A stretch of 10,321 nt of DNA from Myxococcales bacterium (lineage in GTDB: Bacteria; Myxococcota; Polyangia; Fen-1088). The notes under the pieces are model-generated. The model was not told the DNA's origin. It saw only the letters and a list, made by a program, of their open reading frames with translations, and made no database searches. The translations under genes and the position numbers were made by a program. Below are positions 6,128 through 10,321 of the stretch, in pieces. The DNA lies in contig PMLH01000513.1 in the NCBI GenBank assembly GCA_003159055.1, positions 1-10,321 on the forward strand, read 5' to 3'. The number at the start of each line of letters is the position of its first letter. Position 1 is the stretch's first letter.

Positions 6128-6249
6128 GGCTTCTCCTCATCTTCTCCACGCGGCTGCAACTCGGGCTGGCGACGAACGCGATTCCCCTGGCCCAGATGCG
6201 CTATCGCCTGGACAGAGTAGGGCCGATGCGGCAAATTGACCTCTCCTAG
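6121..6249 (+). pseudogene. Unidentified C-terminal gene tail
   Basis: A plus-strand frame is open from 6052 and ends with TAG at 6247-6249, five bases before the TPR gene. From 6121 it reads LPRLLLIFSTRLQLGLATNA followed by IPLAQMRYRLDRVGPMRQ, a protein-like, non-repetitive sequence with a hydrophobic helix and a basic end. Upstream of about 6115 the same frame runs antisense to the SBBP-like fragment and loses this character. I think it is the end of a truncated gene that once preceded the TPR gene, but I cannot name the family. GTG at 6111 could give a 46-residue product. Confidence 0.3.
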
Positions 6250-6254
6250 AGGCT

Positions 6255-7082
6255 ATGCACCGCAAACCGACATCGCACCTCTGCTACGCCTCGGCACTTG
6301 GCGTTCTTCTCGGCTTGGCGAGCCCTGCCACGGCTGAGGGGGACTCGAAGACCAGTCAGGAGAACGCGGCCAAGAAGGCTTGCGCCATGGGCGACTATCA
6401 AAAAGGCGCGGACATCCTCACTGACCTTTTCGTGGCAACGAACAACGTCACCTACGTTTACAACCAGGCTCGGTGCTACGAGCAGAACAACATCTGGGAC
6501 CGAGCCATCGCCCGTTTTCGTGAGTATCTGCGCAAAGCCAAGCACCTGACCAAGAACGAGCGCGCGGAAACCGAACAACACATCTCCGAATGCGAGACAG
6601 CTTTGGCACGGGCCACGGCGCCTCCGACGCCAGGCCCCCCCGAACCCTCGCCGACAGCTACAGCTCCCGCCGTCACGGCCAAGGTCGAGCCGCCACCAAC
6701 CGCACCGACTCCGCCGGCGGAAAGCGTCGCCTCGGCGCTGCCCTCAGCCCCCGTCCGCAGCCCGGGCAGAGGCCTTCGGATAGCCGGGGTCGTCTGTGGC
6801 GTGATCGGCGTCGCAGCCATCGGCGCGGGGGCGGGCTTCGCACTCAAAACCCAGAGCATTTCTTCGAACGAGCAGAAGAACGGGCCCACCCAGGCCCAGG
6901 AGGACGACCGGAAGAAGTACGAGACCTGGGGCTGGGTCAGCTATGGAGTCGGCGCCGCCGCGCTGGCGACAGGCGTGGTTTTCTACATTGTCGGATGGCC
7001 GAGTGGCGAGTCTGCCAACGTGGCGTTGTTGCCGCCGGTGAGCGCCACCGGCGGCGGCCTGCTGCTGGGAGGGAAATTCTGA
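6255..7082 (+). CDS. Exported TPR protein with Pro-rich linker and two membrane segments
   Basis: This 275-residue protein has a Sec signal peptide (residues 1-27, cleavage likely after ATA), then one to two TPR units at about 36-116 (AAKKACAMGDYQKGADILTD, then YVYNQARCYEQNNIWDRAIA and an acidic helix). A Pro/Ala/Thr-rich linker spans 119-172, followed by two hydrophobic segments (174-197 LRIAGVVCGVIGVAAIGAGA; 225-247 WGWVSYGVGAAALATGVVFY) and a C-terminus ending GGGLLLGGKF. This layout is common in myxobacterial envelope proteins of unknown function, where the TPR part probably binds a periplasmic partner. Start ATG 6255 has GAGG only 2 bases upstream, a short spacing, but the signal peptide begins there. 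Its TGA shares one base with the ATG of the lipoprotein gene, so the two are almost certainly one operon. Confidence 0.85.
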   Translation: MHRKPTSHLCYASALGVLLGLASPATAEGDSKTSQENAAKKACAMGDYQKGADILTDLFVATNNVTYVYNQARCYEQNNIWDRAIARFREYLRKAKHLTKNERAETEQHISECETALARATAPPTPGPPEPSPTATAPAVTAKVEPPPTAPTPPAESVASALPSAPVRSPGRGLRIAGVVCGVIGVAAIGAGAGFALKTQSISSNEQKNGPTQAQEDDRKKYETWGWVSYGVGAAALATGVVFYIVGWPSGESANVALLPPVSATGGGLLLGGKF

Positions 7083-8749
7083 TGCGAATCCGGCGTGGAC
7101 GCGCGCTCTGGTTCCTGGCCCTGTTTTCGACGGTCGGTTTCGCCGCCTGCTTTGGCAAAGGCTTCGATCTGAACGCACGGGACGGCGGAACAGCGGGAAG
7201 ATCCGCGGATAGCGGCGGTGCCCTGTCGGCTGTCGGAGGCAACGGCGCCACGGCGGGGAACGGCGGCATCGATGCGGCGGGAGGCTCCGGTGGAACAGCG
7301 ATTCGCCCGATCGACGCGCCGCTGGAAACCGGCGGATCTGGCGCGGCCAGCGGCGGTGGCAAGAGCGGAACCGACGAAACCGGCGGCGTGGGTGGCACTG
7401 GCGCAAGCGTTGCAGACGCCAGTGGCGGAACGGCTTCGACCGGTCCATCAGCAGGGAGCGGCGGAGCGCTATCAGCCGGTGGGGCGACAGGCACTGTGAG
7501 CAGCAGCGGCGGGGCAGCCTCGACCGGTGGAGCCGCGGGCACCGTGAGCGGCAGCGGTGGAGCGGCGGCGGTTGGGGGAACCACGGCCACTGGCGAATGC
7601 ACGCCGGGCACGCATACCTGCAGCGGCAACACTCTCCTTACCTGTGATACCAACCTCCGATGGCCAGCCACAGGCTCGGCGTGCGACTACGTCTGCCGGG
7701 GCAACGCCTGCACCGGACAGTGCAAACCTGACGACCACACCTGCAGCGGGAACACCCTGCTTACGTGCGATGTCAACGGCAGCTGGCCAACCACGGGATC
7801 GGCGTGTCAGTATGTCTGTCGAGCTAACGCCTGCTCTGGAGAGTGCAAACCTGGCGACCACACCTGTAGTGACAATACGCTGCTCACTTGCGATGCCACT
7901 GGTAGCTGTCCTACCACAGGCACGGCGTGCTGCTATGTTTGCACGAGCAATGCTTGCGGCGGAGAGTGCAAACCCGGTGACAAGTCATGCAGCGGAAATG
8001 CCCTGCTGACCTGTGGCGCTGCGGGGTACTGGCCGACCACGGGAACGCCGTGTGCCTCCGGGTACACCTGTAACACCGCACAGAAGACCTGCGTGTGCGC
8101 TCTCACCAAGTGCGCCGACGGCCGATGCATCGACACGACCGGCGATCCTATGAACTGTGGAGCATGCGACCACGCTTGTCCGGGACAATGCAGTGGCGGT
8201 ACGTGCAAGTGCGCGACGCAAAGTACAGCCAATCTGGTTGCCGATGGCGGTTTCGATGGTGCCGGATCGGATTGGATAGGCACGGACTGCACCCGGGAGT
8301 CGCTCGACTCTACGAACTGTGCAAGTTCCGGCTCAATTCTCTTCACCTATACAGGGCCGGCCAGCTCAGGTGCTTTCGACCGCGGTTCTTGCTTTCCCAT
8401 CGTGTCGACCACTTCCTATGACATGGGCGCCTGGCTCTACATCCCCTCCTCAGCGCCTGGGGGCGCAGTTGGTGGAAACTCGTTCGCATCCTTCGGAGTC
8501 AGCTGGTTCAGCGACACGGCTTGTGCCAACATAAACACTGGCCCCGACGGCGCCAGGGACGTATGGACGGGTCCGGACAACGCGAACTCAGTGTTGGATG
8601 CCTGGCAATATTTCCATCGGGAGGGCATCGTGCCCCCTGCCGGAACGAACTCGGGGAAATTCTTCGTCTCGGTGCTCGGGAATTCCAGGGGTCTGGCACA
8701 AGCCTATTTCGACTCCCTGTACTTCACACCGGCCCCTGGCCGTTTCTGA
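7082..8749 (+). CDS. Large Cys-repeat surface lipoprotein
   Basis: This 555-residue lipoprotein has a basic start and hydrophobic helix ending in lipobox F-A-A-C (Cys23). Residues about 33-170 are a Gly/Ala/Ser/Thr-rich, presumably extended linker. Then come four tandem 41-residue Cys-rich units (171-334, pattern C-x-P-x-x-H-T-C-S-G-N-T-L-L-T-C, then W-P-x-T-G and C-x-x-x-C). A further Cys cluster (336-377) contains the DPMNCGACDHAC motif frequent in myxobacterial surface proteins, and a C-terminal beta-rich module (about 382-555) starts NLVADGGFDG, like carbohydrate-binding jelly-roll modules. The frame is open upstream to 6590, but that part is antisense-like Arg-rich shadow of the TPR gene; ATG 7082 gives the signal peptide and a 1-base overlap (TGATG). 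Probably exposed on the outer membrane, with the linker projecting the Cys and binding modules. Ligand unknown. Confidence 0.87.
   Translation: MRIRRGRALWFLALFSTVGFAACFGKGFDLNARDGGTAGRSADSGGALSAVGGNGATAGNGGIDAAGGSGGTAIRPIDAPLETGGSGAASGGGKSGTDETGGVGGTGASVADASGGTASTGPSAGSGGALSAGGATGTVSSSGGAASTGGAAGTVSGSGGAAAVGGTTATGECTPGTHTCSGNTLLTCDTNLRWPATGSACDYVCRGNACTGQCKPDDHTCSGNTLLTCDVNGSWPTTGSACQYVCRANACSGECKPGDHTCSDNTLLTCDATGSCPTTGTACCYVCTSNACGGECKPGDKSCSGNALLTCGAAGYWPTTGTPCASGYTCNTAQKTCVCALTKCADGRCIDTTGDPMNCGACDHACPGQCSGGTCKCATQSTANLVADGGFDGAGSDWIGTDCTRESLDSTNCASSGSILFTYTGPASSGAFDRGSCFPIVSTTSYDMGAWLYIPSSAPGGAVGGNSFASFGVSWFSDTACANINTGPDGARDVWTGPDNANSVLDAWQYFHREGIVPPAGTNSGKFFVSVLGNSRGLAQAYFDSLYFTPAPGRF
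7178..7590 (+). repeat. Gly/Ala/Ser-rich low-complexity coding region
   Basis: Degenerate GGC/GGA/AGC/GCG triplets encode the linker of the lipoprotein (residues about 33-169). Near its end a short unit G-T-V-S-x-S-G-G-A-A is repeated (about 7492-7580), which suggests growth by slippage or unequal exchange. Confidence 0.6.
7592..8083 (+). repeat. Four tandem 123-bp repeats (41-residue Cys-rich units)
   Basis: Units begin at 7592, 7715, 7838 and 7961, an exact 123-base period with no indels. Each encodes 41 residues with six conserved-type Cys. Unit 3 has two extra Cys (residues 276 and 284, replacing Trp and Asp/Gln), and unit 4 diverges at its end where it joins the next Cys cluster. Confidence 0.85.
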
Positions 8750-8751
8750 CT

Positions 8752-8771
8752 TCTTCCTGCCATGAGGAAGA
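8752..8771. terminator. Hairpin between convergent genes, weak terminator candidate
   Basis: A perfect 7-bp stem (TCTTCCT and AGGAAGA) with a 6-base loop lies directly after the lipoprotein stop. It is not followed by a good T-run (CCTTTTC appears about 10 bases later), so intrinsic termination is uncertain. The position in the 71-base gap between convergent genes fits a shared end. Confidence 0.35.
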
Positions 8772-8820
8772 GATCACCAACCTTTTCGCGGTTGTCCAGG
8801 TCCGGGGGCGATTCGCCTGT

Positions 8821-10321
8821 CTACTCGCCGCTCTTCAGCGGAGCGAACAGCCTGCTGATGTTGTCTTCCGTCAGCGCCGTCGGACCGGCGCCCAGAAGGC
8901 CGTCCGCCAGCAGTTGCTTGCGCCGCTGAAGGCGCATCATCTCTTCCTCCACGCTGCCCGCCACGATCAGCTTGTGTACGAACACGGGCTTGTGCTGCCC
9001 GATGCGATGGGCGCGATCAGTGGCCTGGGCTTGGGCGGCAGGATTCCACCACGGGTCGTAGTGAATGACCGTGTCCGCGCTGGTGAGATTGATTCCAGCG
9101 CCGCCCGCCTTCAGGCTGATGAGAAACACGCTGACCTCGCCGCGTTCGAATTCGTCGATCGGTTTCTGCCGATTGGTGGTGGCGCCAGTCAACTCGACAA
9201 AGCCAATGCTCCGCTCGCGAAGGGTGTGGGCCATGCGCGCCAGCATGCGTGTGAACTGCGAGAACACCAGGACGCGTCTCCCTGCCGCCAGGTTCTCAGT
9301 GAGCAGAGAAAGGAAATAGTTCCACTTGGCGGACTCGGGAATGTCTTGGCCGCGATCGCCAGGCAGGAGCTGCGGATCGCAACAGCACTGTCTCAGTTTC
9401 ATCAAGGCATCGAGGATGGTGATGGTCGAGGCCGCCAATCCTCGGTCGGCGATAGCTCGGCGCACCTCTGCATGGGCAGACACACGCAGACTCTCGTAGA
9501 GATCGCGCTGGGCACCTTCCAGCTCAACCGGATGCACGAGCTCGGTCTTGGGCGGCAGATTCGGCGCGACTGCCTCCTTGGTTCGCCGCAACAGGTACGG
9601 TGCAATCCGCCCACGCAGCTCTGCCAAGCGTTCCGCGTTGCCGTCGCGCTCGACGGGAATGCTGTAGCGGCAGCGAAAGGCCTCCTCGTCGCCCAGAATT
9701 CCCGGGTTCAGAAAATCCATCAGCGACCACAGCTCGCCCAATCGGTTTTCGATCGGCGTTCCGGTCAGGCACAGCCGCTGGCGCGCGGACAGCTCGGCGG
9801 CGGCCTGCCGGCATTGGCTGCGCGGATTCTTGATGGCCTGGGCCTCGTCCAGAATCACCATGTGAAACGCCACGCGGCTGGCCACATCCTGGTCGCGCAA
9901 CAAGGTGGCGTACGTAATGAGCCCGACATCGTGTTGTGCGAGGCACTTCCACGTCGAACGCCGATCACCTCCCGCCAGGGTCACCACGCGCAGCGCGGGT
10001 GCAAATCGCTTCATCTCACGCCGCCAGTTGAAGAGCAGACTGGTAGGCGCCACGATCAACACGGGAGCCGACAATCGTCCTTCGGTCTTTTCGCGCAGGA
10101 TGTGGGCGATGGTCTGCAGTGTCTTTCCCAGGCCCATGTCGTCGGCCAGGATGCCGCCCACCTCGTGGGCCAAGAGGTGCTGCAGAAACGCCAGGCCCTG
10201 TTCTTGGTAGGGCCGCAACGTGGCCAGCAGGCCAGGCGGCGGCAGCGCGGCCGCTGGCGGCGTCGATGTCAGCGAGATCGCTCGCTCGACCACGCGCTTC
10301 TCGCCGTACCAGCTGAGCGGC
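8821..10321 (-). CDS. SNF2-family DNA helicase/ATPase, C-terminal 500 codons (runs off right edge)
   Basis: The frame is open to the right edge, so the start and any N-terminal domain (often a zinc-finger SWIM or helicase-associated region in bacterial SNF2 proteins) lie outside. Numbering from the first visible residue, the RecA-like core shows: LRPYQEQGLAFL, Walker A DDMGLGKT at 60-67, Ia VLIVAPTSLLFNWRRE, Walker B box DEAQ at 158-161, III LTGTPIENRLGELWSLMDFL, IV VLVFSQFTRML, V SLKAGGAGINLTSADTVIHY and VI ATDRAHRIGQHKPVFVHKLI. All core motifs are intact. Such proteins are ATP-driven DNA translocases that remodel DNA-protein complexes (the RapA/HepA and bacterial Snf2 groups); this looks like the widespread bacterial SNF2_N + Helicase_C type rather than RapA. 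The exact cellular role is not evident. TAG at 8821-8823 ends the gene, convergent with the lipoprotein operon. Confidence 0.95.
   Translation of the reverse strand, partial: PLSWYGEKRVVERAISLTSTPPAAALPPPGLLATLRPYQEQGLAFLQHLLAHEVGGILADDMGLGKTLQTIAHILREKTEGRLSAPVLIVAPTSLLFNWRREMKRFAPALRVVTLAGGDRRSTWKCLAQHDVGLITYATLLRDQDVASRVAFHMVILDEAQAIKNPRSQCRQAAAELSARQRLCLTGTPIENRLGELWSLMDFLNPGILGDEEAFRCRYSIPVERDGNAERLAELRGRIAPYLLRRTKEAVAPNLPPKTELVHPVELEGAQRDLYESLRVSAHAEVRRAIADRGLAASTITILDALMKLRQCCCDPQLLPGDRGQDIPESAKWNYFLSLLTENLAAGRRVLVFSQFTRMLARMAHTLRERSIGFVELTGATTNRQKPIDEFERGEVSVFLISLKAGGAGINLTSADTVIHYDPWWNPAAQAQATDRAHRIGQHKPVFVHKLIVAGSVEEEMMRLQRRKQLLADGLLGAGPTALTEDNISRLFAPLKSGE

Noticed and set aside
6590..7081. 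Upstream extension of the lipoprotein frame
   Set aside because: It overlaps the TPR gene in another frame, is Arg-rich, and would bury the clear lipoprotein signal at 7082.
6937..7671. Minus-strand Pro/Val-rich frame antisense to the lipoprotein linker
   Set aside because: It is the reverse reading of the Gly/Ala-rich repeats and has no independent support.
1..10321. CRISPR arrays, tRNA or rRNA genes, complete insertion sequences
   Set aside because: I saw no spaced direct repeats, cloverleaf-like segments, rRNA-like stretches or transposase motifs in the window.

Overview
The window is GC-rich DNA (with very GC-rich third codon positions) and looks like a chromosomal segment of a myxobacterium-like Myxococcota (Polyangia-type) bacterium. 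The reasons are a Gly/Ser-rich Cys-repeat lipoprotein with a 'DPxNCGxC' motif, a signal-peptide TPR protein with a Pro-rich linker and two membrane segments, an SBBP-like repeat fragment, and short overlapping same-strand genes. The taxonomic call is inference from protein style, not from a marker gene.

Left part (1-4958, all minus strand). Transcription runs right to left. First comes a split OmpA/peptidoglycan-binding protein (3561-4958). It is coupled by an ATGA overlap to a class A beta-lactamase-fold serine hydrolase without a signal peptide (2491-3564), followed 20 bases later by a secreted, probably lipid-anchored FG-GAP-like protein (1382-2470). After a gap that may hold a small ORF come a stand-alone XylR_N + V4R ligand-sensor protein (498-1118) and an overlapping 61-residue helical protein (320-505). 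Past a short intergenic region lies the N-terminus of an AAA ATPase of the DUF4143-associated type (1-225). Its promoter is flanked by two copies of a dyad whose centres are 33 bp apart.

Middle part (4959-6254) is a junction zone of gene pieces. It has an intergenic stretch with a perfect dyad, the C-terminal about 100 residues of an ATP-dependent (LigD-type) DNA ligase, a three-repeat fragment of an SBBP-like repeat protein (both minus strand), and on the plus strand an unidentified C-terminal gene tail ending just before the next gene. It reads as a rearrangement scar.

Right part. A two-gene plus-strand operon (6255-8749) encodes the TPR envelope protein and, with a 1-base overlap, the large Cys-rich repeat lipoprotein. 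A SNF2-family helicase (8821 to beyond the right edge, minus strand) converges on it across a 71-base gap with a small hairpin.

The most interesting candidate system is the minus-strand cassette at 1382-4958: a peptidoglycan-binding carrier, an unsecreted penicillin-binding-fold hydrolase and a periplasmic lipoprotein. It has the layout expected of a cell-wall-targeting effector with adaptor and immunity protein, possibly delivered by a contractile injection system. That function is inferred; no injection-system gene lies inside the window.
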